Made by a program: the position numbers and the translations under genes. A stretch of 64,000 bases of DNA, taken from positions 124,001 to 188,000 of the forward strand of contig JALUTQ010000037.1 of assembly GCA_032718865.1 (NCBI GenBank), read 5' to 3'. The notes below the pieces were generated by a model, which made no database searches, was not told the origin of the DNA, and saw nothing but the letters and a program-made list of their open reading frames with translations. The DNA is from Tilletia caries. Lineage: Eukaryota > Basidiomycota > Exobasidiomycetes > Tilletiales > Tilletiaceae. Shown piece by piece: positions 36,399 through 46,538 of this stretch (its first letter is position 1; each line of letters opens with the position of its first letter).

Positions 36399-37400
36399 TT
36401 CCCCAGACTTTAGTATGGGGTTATATCTGCCCCTTAGATCTTACGGCCGAGACGAATGTTGCAACATCGCTCGAATAAAATCTTTCAAAACTTCTTGAAA
36501 TCTTCTCAAACTTCGCCTGGGTGTCCGTGTTCTAAGCATCCATCGACGCTCTCGATTTCTCCCAGTTTTATTTATGAAGATAGCAATTTGCTGTTCACAT
36601 GCCGTCCTTCCGCCGTTCCTTGCCCGTTTCTGTCTCTCTTTCACCTCCACTTTTCCCACGCCTTCGATAGCCGTAGTCAAAAGTCAAAACCCTCCGAGGA
36701 AATTCATAGCCATAGTCAAAACTCAAAACCCTCCGAGAATGTTGAAAGGTCTTCAACTTTTTGACGAACGCATTACGCAGCTACCAAGTACCAACTGCAC
36801 AACTTACTCCAGCGTTCACTAACCTTCAATCCTGACCTGCCTACAACTTACAAGTCGTGCCAGTGGTAAGTTGCTTGAGATACACGCAAACATCTACCAG
36901 GTTCCCCAGACTTTAGTATGGGGTTATATCTGCCCCTTAGATTTTTACGGCCGAGAAAAAGTGTTGCAACATCCCTCGAATGAAATTCTTCAAAACTCCT
37001 TTAAATCCTCTCAAACTTCGCCTGGGTGTCCGTGTTCTAAGCATCCATCGACGCTCTCGATTTCTCCCAGTTTTCTTTATGAAGACAGCAATTTGCTGTT
37101 CACATGCCGTCCTTCCGCCGTTCCTTGCCCGTTTCTGTCTCTCTTTCACCTCCACTTTTCTCACGCCTTCGATAGCCGTAGTCAAAAGTCAAAACCCTCC
37201 GAGGAAGTTCAAAGCCATAGTCAAAACTCAAAACCCTCCGAGAAAGTTGAAAGGTCTTCAACTTTTTGACGAACGCAGCTTACCAGCTACCAGCTGCCAA
37301 ACGTACTCCAGCGTTCATCAACCTTCAACCCTGACCTGCCTACAACTTACAAGTCGTGCCAGTCGTAAGTTGCTTGAGGTACACGCCTACATCGACCAGG
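36399..37400 (+). repeat. 503-bp tandem duplication (two units)
   Basis: Unit 1 is 36399-36901 and unit 2 is 36902-37400. Both start ttccccagactttagtatg and end with ctaccagg/cgaccagg, with about 5-10% differences and small indels. Each unit contains two short internal repeats of a gtcaaaa(g/c)tcaaaaccctccga motif (near 36675 and 36714, again near 37179 and 37218). Each unit has an open frame ending AERSSTF-like, but it is too short and low in complexity to call. Confidence 0.9.
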
Positions 37401-37420
37401 TGATGGTGCCCCAACATGCT

Positions 37421-37505
37421 ACTGACTACTGAGTACTGACTAGTGACTACTGACTACTGACTACTGAGTACTGACTACTGAGTACTGACTACTGACTAGG
37501 AGTAC
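37421..37505. repeat. CTACTGA heptamer minisatellite
   Basis: About eleven tandem 7-mers of tgactac/tgagtac type (tactgactactgagtactga), imperfect. Confidence 0.9.
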
Positions 37506-37756
37506 TGAGGTCTGACTGTCTGAGTGCTGACTGCTGACATTCCTACGTTCTTTTCTATTCCGATTTTATTCTTGCTGCTGGTAGATGGTAGTCCGGGGTC
37601 CTGAGCAGCTTCATTGCTTCTATTTTAATCTCCTACGTTCTACCGGACTTGGTCTTAGTTCTTACAATATTGACCCATTGTCATATGCATTCATGCTGTA
37701 TGCTGATTGCTGCATGCATCATCGCGGGCAGCCCGCAGCATTTGCTTATTTTCTGA

Positions 37757-38320
37757 CTAAGTGTTAGTCTCGAATCTTGATTGAGCAGGAGAGCTGCAAC
37801 TGACCTGGGCCATCGCAACAAGGTTCTGTCCTTGCGGAGTAGTCAGTCGTTGAGACTGTTGAATGCTGTGGGCTTGTGGCAATTGCTGGTTATGCAATCT
37901 CGTATGCTGGGGTGCATGTTGTCCTTGTTGCGCCTGTTGACGTGCCGGTTGCGCCTCGTAGTTGCGATACTGCTGCAATGGCTGCTGCTCTGCTTGCCGC
38001 CGGCTGGCTTGTGCGTGTTCCCAATCCCTCTCGCGTTGCTGGCGGCGATCGTCGTCCTGCCGCTGACGCTCCAACTGACGTCGAAAAGCAACCTGGCGTA
38101 TCTCTTCGTTTCGGCGAGCCACCTCTTCCTGTGCCCTGACTGCTTGTCCCTGCTGGAACAAATGCAGACGCTGTTGATCTTCGTGTTGCTGAGCTACGAG
38201 CGATTGCTGGTGCGCGTCGTGTTGTTGACGTTCCCAAAACGCATGGGCTGCTGCGAGAGCCTGATGTTGGGACAGTTCCCTCGATTCGCCGTTGTTATGA
38301 TGGATAATTTCTTCGCTCAT
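37757..38320 (-). CDS. Gln-rich coiled-coil protein, unidentified
   Basis: An uninterrupted minus-strand frame of 188 codons from MSEEIIHHNNGES (start chosen at 38320; an upstream in-frame ATG at 38374 is less convincing). Composition is extreme: Gln, Arg, Glu, Ala and His dominate, with heptad-like RRNEEIRQVAFRRQLERQRQ indicating a long amphipathic helix or coiled coil, followed by a Gln/His-rich tail. No catalytic or DNA-binding motif. In an interval otherwise made of mobile DNA it could be an accessory protein of an element or a fragment of a larger gene. It could also be low-complexity open frame without function. The consistent codon pattern makes coding more likely than not. Confidence 0.4.
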   Translation of the reverse strand: MSEEIIHHNNGESRELSQHQALAAAHAFWERQQHDAHQQSLVAQQHEDQQRLHLFQQGQAVRAQEEVARRNEEIRQVAFRRQLERQRQDDDRRQQRERDWEHAQASRRQAEQQPLQQYRNYEAQPARQQAQQGQHAPQHTRLHNQQLPQAHSIQQSQRLTTPQGQNLVAMAQVSCSSPAQSRFETNT

Positions 38321-38847
38321 CTTGGTGAGTCGAAAGGAAGGCGTTGGCGGCACAGCGGTGGCACAGATCTGCACAGGAGCGAGGAGATGCGTGCGTGGTA
38401 GATTGGGAGAACCGAGAATGAGAAGAGGTCCGGAGGTGCTGGGCGAGATGGAGGTGCTGGGCGAGCGAGAAGGTAGAATGTGCAGAGAAGAGATGCAGAT
38501 TCAACGCGTCTCGTCGACACGCGTCTCGCGCTGTTCCATGGGAAGCAGACTCTCGCATGCTGGTGTTCTCCTGCGTGATAGCAGAAGGAGACTTCCGCAT
38601 GTTGCTGGCATCTTGTTGGTCATATGAGGAGTTTTAGGCTTCGGAGTGATCCAGATTACGAATAAGGCGTTTCGCATGTTGTTCGCGGGTTGTTCGCAAG
38701 TTGTTCGCAAGTTGTTCGAGTGTGGGCCTCGAGCAGTCCTATCATGCTACTGCTGCCTCCTTCCACAATCCGTCTATAAAGATGCCGCCTTCAGCATTCC
38801 AACACCCTTGTTTGTGATGGCCAATGGTCATTGCTTGTGAACCTCCT
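38321..38847. other. Former 5' region of the acidic protein gene
   Basis: Apart from the minisatellite no feature is seen. This DNA was contiguous with 46674 before the Ty3 insertion, so it probably carries the promoter or 5' leader of the gene at 46701. Confidence 0.45.
38680..38720. repeat. TTGTTCGCAAG minisatellite
   Basis: Three to four tandem copies of the 11-mer gttgttcgcaa, the first and last diverged. Confidence 0.85.
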
Positions 38848-38982
38848 TGTAACAAGCTCTCCATGACCACGCGACGGTCACCCTCCACATAGTTCCCACG
38901 CTTCTCATGCACATGTAAACGCACCCATGCCCCTGTTACTTCTGGAATAGAACCACAGACTTCATTCGCGTTAATCCTTACA
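38848..38982 (+). repeat. 5' LTR of the Ty3 element
   Basis: 135 bp, very short for an LTR. It starts TGTAACAAGCTC and ends AATCCTTACA, with TGTAA/TTACA terminal inverted repeats. One mismatch to the 3' copy. Confidence 0.97.
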
Positions 38983-38984
38983 AT

Positions 38985-38998
38985 TGGTAGCTCCGCTC
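38985..38998 (+). promoter_or_regulatory. Primer-binding site of the Ty3 element
   Basis: Two bases after the LTR the sequence reads TGGTAGCTCCGCTC. It complements the 3' end of initiator methionine tRNA (yeast-type PBS TGGTAGCGCCGCTC) with one mismatch, which may reflect this species' own tRNA. Confidence 0.65.
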
Positions 38999-39151
38999 TC
39001 AAGATCCCCTCCACGGTATACCTGGAACCCAACCTCTGACAGTGAGTTGGCTTCAGCCTTGATAGGCTCCTGAGGGAAGGCCATTCCTCAGGCTATCTGG
39101 CCTTGTCAAAGCAGTGCTGATCACACCGCTTGCTTTCTACTCGCAATAGAT

Positions 39152-42052
39152 ATGTCACAGCCATCCAAGGGGACCGCGAACCCCAACCCCAGGCCCGGTC
39201 GCACCGGAACGCGCAGCGTCAGCGCTACAGCAAGGCTCCCATCTGAAGGCGTCCCGCCCTCGAGTCTGGCTGTCCCTCGCGCGCCCATTCCAGCCACCGA
39301 GACCTCATCATCCCCGCCCGATCAGCGGGGGCACCAGAGGACCATCTCTGAGGAGCTTGTCGACACATCCATTGCTGTCGACCAGCCTCCACCACGATCG
39401 TCTCTCCGTCCGACCGCCGAGGATGAAGAGGACGAACCTCAGCAGTCGGGGTCCGAAGACTCCTCTCTGAGTGTGGGCCAAGTCCAGAGCATGCTGCGCA
39501 TCTCTGAAGCACGCGCATCGACCGACTTGCGCAAGGCCCTACAAGATGCCGACCGTCGACACCAGCAGCTCGCAGCCGACATCGAACGGCGGCACGACGA
39601 CAAGATGGATCGGATCATGACGCTGCTTGGCCAGTTGCAGCAAGCCCCGACAGTGCCATCCAGGACACCCAGTACTCCCACTGCTGGCGACCATCGTCGA
39701 GCACCTCGCGTCTCTGCCGCTTCGCACATGGTCTTTGGCGCAGAAGACACCCCGCGTGGTCCGATCCCGCCGCATCTCCGTTTCGCTGAGCCGGCCCCGC
39801 CAGCAGATCGAGCTCCTGCCGTAGGCGCAGCGATTCGCATGGAGGACGAGGAGGAAGAAGCAGAGCCGCGTCACAGCTCGCGCAGCTTCTTCCGCGCCAA
39901 GTCCAAAGACATCGGCACCTTCAACCCGGAGCAAGGCGACGACATCTACAGCTGGTGGTCCGGACTCGTCACCTACATGGAGTGCTCCCGGTACACGGAA
40001 GCAGAGATGTTCGCCGGCCTGCCCGGATGCTTCGAGGGCTCGTCAAGACACTGGTTCAACACGCTCAAGCCGCGCCCGAGGACTCTCGAGGAGCTCCGAG
40101 TTCGAGCTTTCTCGGCTTACGTTCGGAACGAGTCGCAGGTCTGGGAAGAGCTCGATGATCGCCGCTTCAAGCCGGAGAGCGAGCGACTCGACGTGTACCT
40201 TGCGGACAAGCTCAAGCTCATCTCCGAGCTGTACGTCTCTCGAGCTGTGAACCGTGGGAGCCTCAGCCTCGAACCTTTCTCTCTCGACTCGATAATGACC
40301 ACACAGACGGTCTCCGACGCCATCCAGACCGCTCATCAAGGTCTCCCTCCGGATTGGGCCATTCTTTTGGACTCGTCGCGGGAAGCAGCTCAGGACTGGA
40401 CGGACTACCGCACCAGACTCCTCGGCAAGGAGCGCGGAACAAGGACAGCAATTGCACTCCTCCAGCGTCCAGCTTCCTCCTCGGTTCCCTCCATCAACCC
40501 CCCTCGAGCTCGGCCTGCGAGAACTCACGCGGCAGCGCCGAGAGAGTTCGAAAACACTCAGTCGGCACGACCGCGTGCTCCTTCTATGAGCCCGGTTGAT
40601 GAGGAGACCCGTAGGCTGGATCGGGAGCAAGGACGGTGCTTTGCTTGTCACACGGCCGGGCACGCTAAGAGCAACTGTCCCAGTCGCGCTTCAACGGTTC
40701 GTGTCATCAAGCGCATCCTCGCCCGCCTGGAAGACGACAACGACGAGGAGGACGAACACTTCTCTATGGTGGTCCGACAGGTAGCCGTACTTCATGCTCG
40801 ACAACGGCACACCGATGCAGATTCGGCGTCGGAAACCGATCCAGAGGACAACGTCGCCCGAGTACGATACGCCCGCAGCGTGTCTGTACTCGCCGACGAG
40901 CCCTCGCCGCCCAGTTTCGGCATTTCTCCTCCCACAGAGCGCGACGTGGATCTCAAGGGGCACCGACATCGAGACGTTGTTGCCCACAAAGCAGCGGTGT
41001 ATCTGGGAAACGAAAACGAACGTCTCGAGCTACACGTTGATGGTGGATCCCCTCTGAGTATGATCACGCCGAGGGCCCTAAGGACCATTGCACCAGACGC
41101 TAAGATCTTACCACCGGAGCCTTTGAAAATACGAGGCTACAGAGGAGATGACTTTCAAAGGCCGTCCGGTGTTACTCTTCTCCCCGTCTCGTTTCCCACA
41201 GCCAACGGTGCCCCAGCCGTGACACATCACTTCGAGTTTCACGTGGTCGAAGAGTGTACAGGCGGTTGGATCCTCGGCGTGGACAACATGAAGGCCGACG
41301 GGATCGATGCCCTGTCCAAACGGGAGCTGCTCGTATTCGAGAGCCGGCCCGACGCAGAGGTTCGTCTCCTCCAGACCTCCTCCGAAGCCCGCCACGTCGG
41401 ATCGCCCAGCCGCCTCGTCTGCGCGAAGAAGGTGCGGATCGAACCACATACGGTTCGCGTCGTGGAGATCGACCCCGTGGCGAGCGACCTAGTGGTCCGC
41501 CCATGGTGGTTCTCCCATGAGGAGTCTCCAACAGGCTTCGTGAAGGTGCCATGCTGCCTCGTCGGTGTCGACACCCGGGGCGTCGAGGTCACCAACACGT
41601 CGGAAGCAGCTGTGGATCTGGAGGAAGGCGACGTATTGGGTGAGGTCGAGCCTCTTCTTCAGCAGCTGTGCGACTTCAGTGAGCTCGAAGATGAGGTCAA
41701 CAACCGACCGAAAGGAAGACTCGGTCATCAAAAGCGGGACCTCTCTCGCTCGCTCAAGAGCTGGCGTCGGTCAACTGTGGCCTCCCCTCCCTCGGAACTC
41801 AAAACGTCGCGACGTGTCACGTTCACTCGCACGGAGGACGACGGGAACGAAGTACTGCCCGAGATCGACATATCCACGCCTGAGGATCGCCAGCAGACCG
41901 TTCTCTGCTCCGCAGGGCTGACAGTCGATCAACGTTCCCGTTTGATGAAGGTGCTGGAATCCCACGCTGTCTGGCCAACACCGCTTCGTCCTCTCGGCCT
42001 ATACGAATATGGAGAGGTTTCGCTGCGTCTGCGCGAGGGACAAGATCATTGA
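39152..42052 (+). CDS. Gag and protease of the Ty3 element
   Basis: One 966-codon frame. The first third is low complexity (Pro, Ser, Arg, acidic runs), then a retrotransposon Gag domain (from DIGTFNPEQGDDIYSWWSGL through GCFEGSSRHWFNTLKP to about residue 430). A CCHC zinc knuckle CFACHTAGHAKSNC sits near residue 500. The aspartic protease follows: LHVDGGSPLSMITP (about residue 630). The triad reads Asp-Gly-Gly, not the usual Asp-Thr/Ser-Gly, which may weaken activity or be an alignment-level peculiarity. The frame ends in a single TGA (42050-42052). The same frame stays open beyond it into reverse transcriptase, so Gag-Pro and Pol are separated only by this codon. The start is the first ATG after the LTR leader giving this frame. 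Confidence 0.9.
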   Translation: MSQPSKGTANPNPRPGRTGTRSVSATARLPSEGVPPSSLAVPRAPIPATETSSSPPDQRGHQRTISEELVDTSIAVDQPPPRSSLRPTAEDEEDEPQQSGSEDSSLSVGQVQSMLRISEARASTDLRKALQDADRRHQQLAADIERRHDDKMDRIMTLLGQLQQAPTVPSRTPSTPTAGDHRRAPRVSAASHMVFGAEDTPRGPIPPHLRFAEPAPPADRAPAVGAAIRMEDEEEEAEPRHSSRSFFRAKSKDIGTFNPEQGDDIYSWWSGLVTYMECSRYTEAEMFAGLPGCFEGSSRHWFNTLKPRPRTLEELRVRAFSAYVRNESQVWEELDDRRFKPESERLDVYLADKLKLISELYVSRAVNRGSLSLEPFSLDSIMTTQTVSDAIQTAHQGLPPDWAILLDSSREAAQDWTDYRTRLLGKERGTRTAIALLQRPASSSVPSINPPRARPARTHAAAPREFENTQSARPRAPSMSPVDEETRRLDREQGRCFACHTAGHAKSNCPSRASTVRVIKRILARLEDDNDEEDEHFSMVVRQVAVLHARQRHTDADSASETDPEDNVARVRYARSVSVLADEPSPPSFGISPPTERDVDLKGHRHRDVVAHKAAVYLGNENERLELHVDGGSPLSMITPRALRTIAPDAKILPPEPLKIRGYRGDDFQRPSGVTLLPVSFPTANGAPAVTHHFEFHVVEECTGGWILGVDNMKADGIDALSKRELLVFESRPDAEVRLLQTSSEARHVGSPSRLVCAKKVRIEPHTVRVVEIDPVASDLVVRPWWFSHEESPTGFVKVPCCLVGVDTRGVEVTNTSEAAVDLEEGDVLGEVEPLLQQLCDFSELEDEVNNRPKGRLGHQKRDLSRSLKSWRRSTVASPPSELKTSRRVTFTRTEDDGNEVLPEIDISTPEDRQQTVLCSAGLTVDQRSRLMKVLESHAVWPTPLRPLGLYEYGEVSLRLREGQDH

Positions 42053-42659
42053 ACACACACGGAACCACCGCGCCGTACATCCCCCGCGCAGAAGGATGTC
42101 ATCGACGACACCTTGAGGGAGCACGACGACCTTGGCATATCAGAGCCATCTCAAGGTTCCTATGCTTCGGGCGTGGTGTTGGTGCAACAGAGGGACAAGA
42201 TCAGATTCTGCAACGACTATCGACCGCTCAACAAAGTTACTGTTGACGATTACTATGCCATGCCAACGGTTGACGCGATATTTGATCAGCTGGGCCAATC
42301 GAAAGTGTTCACAGTCGTCGACGCCAACAAGGGGTATTACCAGTTCCTGCTCAGTAAGGACTCGAGAGATCTGACGGGCTTCATCACTTTCAGAGGTCTA
42401 CGTCGATACCGCCGCATGCCTTTTGGACTCAAGCAAGCCCCGAGTTGGTTCCAGCGAGCAATGGACAGGATTCTGGGTGCAGCTCGGTGGCAGTTTGCTT
42501 TGGCATATTTGGACGACGTAGTGGTGTACTCGAACACCTTTGAGGAACACCTGATCCATCTCGATACAGTGTTGGCCGCTCTGGAACGCGCAGGACTCAC
42601 CATCTCGCCTTCTAAATGTCGCTTCGCGTTCGAGTCGGTTGCGCTTCTGGGATACAAGG

Positions 42660-43356
42660 TAAGGATCTTCCCGGAGTAGGCCCCGGAGTAGGATTCCCCG
42701 GAGCTCCGCGGACTCCGGGGGACGCTCTGCACGGGTACGGAGCACGGAGCGAGATTTGAGCATTTTTTACTAGCTTTAGATTTGCGGAGTTACTCCGCGA
42801 AGGTAAGCCTGCAACTCCCCGGAGGACGGAGTGAGTTTGCCTGCATTGTCAAGGAAGCCCCGGAGTACGGAGCAGACCTCGGAGTCCGACGGAGCTCCGG
42901 GGATGGCAAAGTGGGTCACGTGATGGCCAAAACTAAGTCACGTGACCGGTTTTTGAGGGATTTCTCCGCCGAATCAGGTCGAAATACTGTGTATTTCAGC
43001 TTTTTTGGGGCAGTAAACCCTTGGAAAGAAATGATATAGACTTCTAAAGCTGCGATTGAACTGTTTCGATGAGATTTGAACTTCTCCTGAGCCCATATTG
43101 GACTCATTTCATGACACCCCGGAGTACCCCGGAGTCCGCGGAGCTATTTTGCGGAGCACGGAGTCCGCCTGTGAAAAATATACGGAGCACGGAGTAGATT
43201 CTTGCGCGCAACCGCAACTTCGACGGAGCACGGAGTGCTCGCCAGCTGATCACCAGAAATTTTGCGGAGCGCGGAGCTGGCTAGAGCTCAGACGGAGCTG
43301 AGCGGAGCGTCGCCCCGGAGTCCGGGCTCCGGGGATCTACTCCGGGAAGATCCTTA
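42660..43356. mobile_element. hAT-like CGGAG element in the RT gene (TAAGGATCTTCC subfamily)
   Basis: Target duplication ATACAAGG (42652-42659 and 43357-43364). Perfect 19-bp terminal inverted repeat TAAGGATCTTCCCGGAGTA, a YARNG start. The 697-bp interior is packed with GGAGTACGGAGC, CGGAGTCCG and similar. A unique central part (about 42920-43090) includes two GTCACGTGA-like palindromes. No transposase. A second copy starts at 63554. Confidence 0.95.
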
Positions 43357-43542
43357 ATACAAGGTACACTCTCTCGGCTTGATGACCGACGAGGACAAGA
43401 CGCGAGCCGTGCTGGACTTCCCAGAACTCACGAACGCGGCCGAGGCTCGACGTTTCTTCGCGATGTCAGCCTGGTATCGTCGCTTCATCAAGGACTTTGC
43501 GGCGAGGACACAGCCCATTAACAAGTCCTTTGTCGGCCCAAC

Positions 43543-44130
43543 CAAGGCTCGGACAGTTACTTACAGTTGTCCATTTTGGGTATACAGTACAGTACAGTTA
43601 CAGTTATAACTTACCGCCAGCGCCTACAGTACAGTTACAGTTACAATTAAGTGACTTTAAGTTACTACAGTTACTGTATTTTTTTCGTCGCGCACGGACC
43701 TCCAATCCCAGTTTAAGTCACTGTAACAGTTACTAACAGTTACTGTAGAAAAAGTCTCAAAGTAACTGTAACTTAAAAAGTATTGTAAGTCACAGTTTTG
43801 CCTTTCAACTGTAAGTAACTGTACGTCAACTGTAAGTAACTGTACGTGGCTGTCAGTGGCGGTAAGTGTTTTTCTCAAACTGAAAGTGACTGCCAGTAGT
43901 TTTTTTCCAACTTAAACAGTGCTGTATAGTCATAGTAAGTTTGAACAGTTTGGGGCCCGAAAAAAATCCAACTTAATCAACTATTAAGTTGACTATACCC
44001 GGGCCCTACAGTTACAGTCAACTTAATTATTTTTCCGGCTCCGCCGCCTACAGTACAGTTACAGTTATGACTTATTAAGTCAACTTACCTACAGTTACAG
44101 TGGGCACAGTTATACAGTCGCCGGGCCTTG
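43543..44130. mobile_element. hAT-like element in the RT gene, ACAGTTAC family
   Basis: Target duplication GGCCCAAC (43535-43542 and 44131-44138). Imperfect terminal inverted repeats CAAGGCTCGG (left) and CAAGGCCCGG (right, read inwards), again YARNG. The 588-bp interior is almost entirely ACAGTTAC, GTAAGTGAC, AACTTAA and their complements in both orientations. The frame of pol is continuous across the site when the element is ignored. Confidence 0.92.
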
Positions 44131-44768
44131 GGCCCAACGTTCGTGTGGCACGCGGCGGAGCGAGCGGCTTTCGAGGATCTCAAGACCGCCATTACCACCG
44201 CTCCTGTCCTCGCCCGTCCAGACTTCCGTCGACCGTATGTCTTGGCTGTCGATGCTTCGAAGCAAGGTCTCGGCGGCGTCCTTCTCCAGACCGATGCCAA
44301 CGAGGAGGAGCGCCCCCTTTTGTACATCTCTCGGCAGACCACAGACGGCGAGAAGCGATATGCCCCAACGCATCTGGAACTTGCTGCGGTCTGGTGGTGC
44401 GTCAAAAAGTTGCATCGTTACATCGACGGGTCGTCCTTGGAGGTCCGCACGGATCACAACGCCCTCAAGTGGCTGTGGGACCTCAAACCCAGCGAGATGC
44501 ACGAAACGCGCGTCCAGAAGTTCAAAATGGCGTTGGCTCCGCTGGAGAACAAGGTCAAGATCTCATACCATCGAGGAAGAGATAATGTCGTTGCTGATGC
44601 ACTCTCCCGAGCTCCCATTCCCGACCAATCTCACGCCGACAAGGAGGCCACGCTTAGCTTCACCGCTCGCGAGTACCAACGGCTTCCCGAAATCGACATG
44701 GCGGCTGCAGCGGATAAGATCATAAGGTCAATTTCAGTGCTGAGGTTTGGAGCAGAGGAGCTAGGTTT

Positions 44769-46538
44769 GTGGGCGGCGGCATATGCGGCAGATCCGCACT
44801 GGCGGCGCATCTGAGGCGGTCCGAGACTAGAGGGACGGCAGTCGCGGCTCTCCCGGCGGACATCGAAGATGAAGAGCTCGGAGAGGTAGAGGATCGAGGC
44901 GTCGAGGTCATAGCGGACAATGACAAACCCTCGACAGCCGTCGACCTCGAAGGTGCAGACCCGCCCGCGAGGCCAACAGCTCCTCCCCGTCGCGAGCTTC
45001 GACCGCGTCGCATCTTGGCCGTCCACCGCGCAGAAGAGAACTCCATCTTTTTCATCAAGGATGGCCTGCTCTATGTGCAGACGGATGAGACGGTACGCTT
45101 GTGCGTTCCCAAAGCGAGACTTGACTTATTGATTCATGAGTACCACAGATCGATCCGTGCAGCCCACCCCTCAGCTGAACGGACCCACGGCATGATGAAG
45201 GACCATATCTTTGCCCATGGACTCGCCCAGCATATCGCCACACACGTTCGAACATGTTACGAGTGTCAGGCCAACAAGGTGCCGCGGCACAAGCCCTATG
45301 GAGAATTACAGCCCATTGTTACACAGAACGAAGTGTTCCACACTCTGGGCATGGACTTCATCACCGGTGTACCCAAAACCGAACTGGGCCATGATTCCAT
45401 ACTCAACGTTGTGTGCAAGTATTCGCGATACGCCTTTTTTATCCCCGGCTGCACCACAGATACCGCCGAGCAGGTCGCCACTCGCTTCCTCAACCACGTC
45501 TATCCGGTCAGCGGTGTCCCAAAAGCGTTCATCAGCGATCGCGACACGCGTTTCACCTCCGCGTTCTGGTCACGACTTTTGGCTAGTCTAGACATCAAGA
45601 TGGCTATGTCCACGGCGTTTCATCCTCAGACGGACGGCTTGGTCGAACGCATCAACGGTCAGTTGGAAACGATGCTTCGCCATTACGTGGCAATCGACCA
45701 GCACGACTGGGACACCAAATTGCCTTCCCTCGCCATGGCCTACAACTCTCAACGGTCCACCAGCACAACGTTTTCGCCATACCGTCTGGTGTTCAACCGC
45801 GAGCCGTCTGTCTTCCCGCTGCGCGATCTGGTTGAAGCCACAGACACCACCTCTGCCAAGGTGAACGACATCTTCGCCGTCCATGCAGACGCTCAAGCAG
45901 CCATGGACATCGCGAGGGAACGTCAACGGTCGGCATACAACTCGCGCCACCAGCCCCAAGAGTTCGCCGTCGGAGATGCAGTAATGATCAGCCTCAAAAA
46001 CTACAAGTTTGATCTGGATCCAACGGAGAACGCTCGGGCTAAACTGGCGGCACGCCAGGGCGGCCCGTACAAAGTCAAGCGTCGCATCGGTCGCCTTGCG
46101 TACGAACTCGACGTTCCGGAATGGTTCCGAGCTCACCCAGTGCTTCCCATATCCGCGCTCGAGCCCTTCCACGGAGACCCAGAAGAATTTCACCCTCGGG
46201 CACAAGCAGGTGTGGCAGGCGGTGATGGAGGAGATGAGCTGAGAGTCAGGCATTTTCCGGGTCGGCGGCCAACGCAACTGCTGGAGGGAATTACGTTCGA
46301 CTATCTAGTCAAGTGGGCCGGCCCAAAGCCAACCTGGCAATGCGACAGTCGCCTTCCGGTGCTCGCGTGGGCCACGAAGAAATTCGAACGTTTGGCACGC
46401 GAGCAACTTCATCTCACCAGGTTGTCTCGTCACGCAACGATCATTTTGCCGGAGGCACAAGAGCGAGCTGATGCTCTGGCTGCGGAGAACAACGACGACG
46501 CCGCGAGGACGCTGGGCTCTTCGTTGGGGCGAATGTAA
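44769..46538 (+). CDS. Integrase of the Ty3 element, with chromodomain-like tail
   Basis: Open frame one base out of register with RNase H (true join near 44800). It has a zinc-binding HHCC region (HEYHRSIRAAHPSAERTHG then CYECQ). The core D,D,E catalytic set is seen in GMDFITGVPKTELGHD, FISDRDTRFTSAFW and HPQTDGLVERINGQLE. After the GPY/F-like region (RQGGPYKVKRRIG), the segment FDYLVKWAGPKPTWQCDSRL resembles the core of a chromodomain, as in chromoviruses that target marked chromatin. The conserved aromatic cage is incomplete by eye. The stop codon TAA (46536-46538) lies inside the 3' LTR, immediately after its first TG. Integrase itself appears intact. Confidence 0.9.
   Translation: MGGGICGRSALAAHLRRSETRGTAVAALPADIEDEELGEVEDRGVEVIADNDKPSTAVDLEGADPPARPTAPPRRELRPRRILAVHRAEENSIFFIKDGLLYVQTDETVRLCVPKARLDLLIHEYHRSIRAAHPSAERTHGMMKDHIFAHGLAQHIATHVRTCYECQANKVPRHKPYGELQPIVTQNEVFHTLGMDFITGVPKTELGHDSILNVVCKYSRYAFFIPGCTTDTAEQVATRFLNHVYPVSGVPKAFISDRDTRFTSAFWSRLLASLDIKMAMSTAFHPQTDGLVERINGQLETMLRHYVAIDQHDWDTKLPSLAMAYNSQRSTSTTFSPYRLVFNREPSVFPLRDLVEATDTTSAKVNDIFAVHADAQAAMDIARERQRSAYNSRHQPQEFAVGDAVMISLKNYKFDLDPTENARAKLAARQGGPYKVKRRIGRLAYELDVPEWFRAHPVLPISALEPFHGDPEEFHPRAQAGVAGGDGGDELRVRHFPGRRPTQLLEGITFDYLVKWAGPKPTWQCDSRLPVLAWATKKFERLAREQLHLTRLSRHATIILPEAQERADALAAENNDDAARTLGSSLGRM

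Larger units (their letters stand above)
42053..44814 (+). pseudogene. Reverse transcriptase and RNase H of the Ty3 element, twice interrupted
   Basis: Continues the gag-pro frame after the TGA. The RT palm and fingers are present (DYRPLNKVTVDDYYAMP, FTVVDANKGYYQ, MPFGLKQAPSWFQRAMD) with the catalytic motif YLDDVVVYS at about 42505-42535. The thumb is cut at 42659 by a hAT-like element, resumes at 43365 (HSLGLMTDEDKTRAVLDFPE) and is cut again at 43542. It resumes at 44139 with RNase H (LAVDASKQGLGGVLLQ, ERPLLYISRQTTDGEKRYA, VRTDHNALKWLW, YHRGRDNVVADALSR). Removing each element and one copy of its duplication keeps the frame throughout. RNase H ends in a TGA (44812-44814) because the integrase lies one base out of frame. 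Confidence 0.92.

Noticed and set aside
37421..37505. CRISPR-like array
   Set aside because: Pure tandem heptamers without spacers, in a eukaryote.
42660..43356. Interpreting this segment as an intron of the reverse transcriptase
   Set aside because: It has 19-bp perfect inverted ends and an 8-bp duplication, and a second copy exists at 63554. That is transposition, not splicing.
43559..44118. Boundaries placed at the ACAGTTAC array itself
   Set aside because: Taking CAAGGC(T/C)CGG as the end gives a perfect GGCCCAAC duplication and keeps pol in frame, so the wider limits were preferred.
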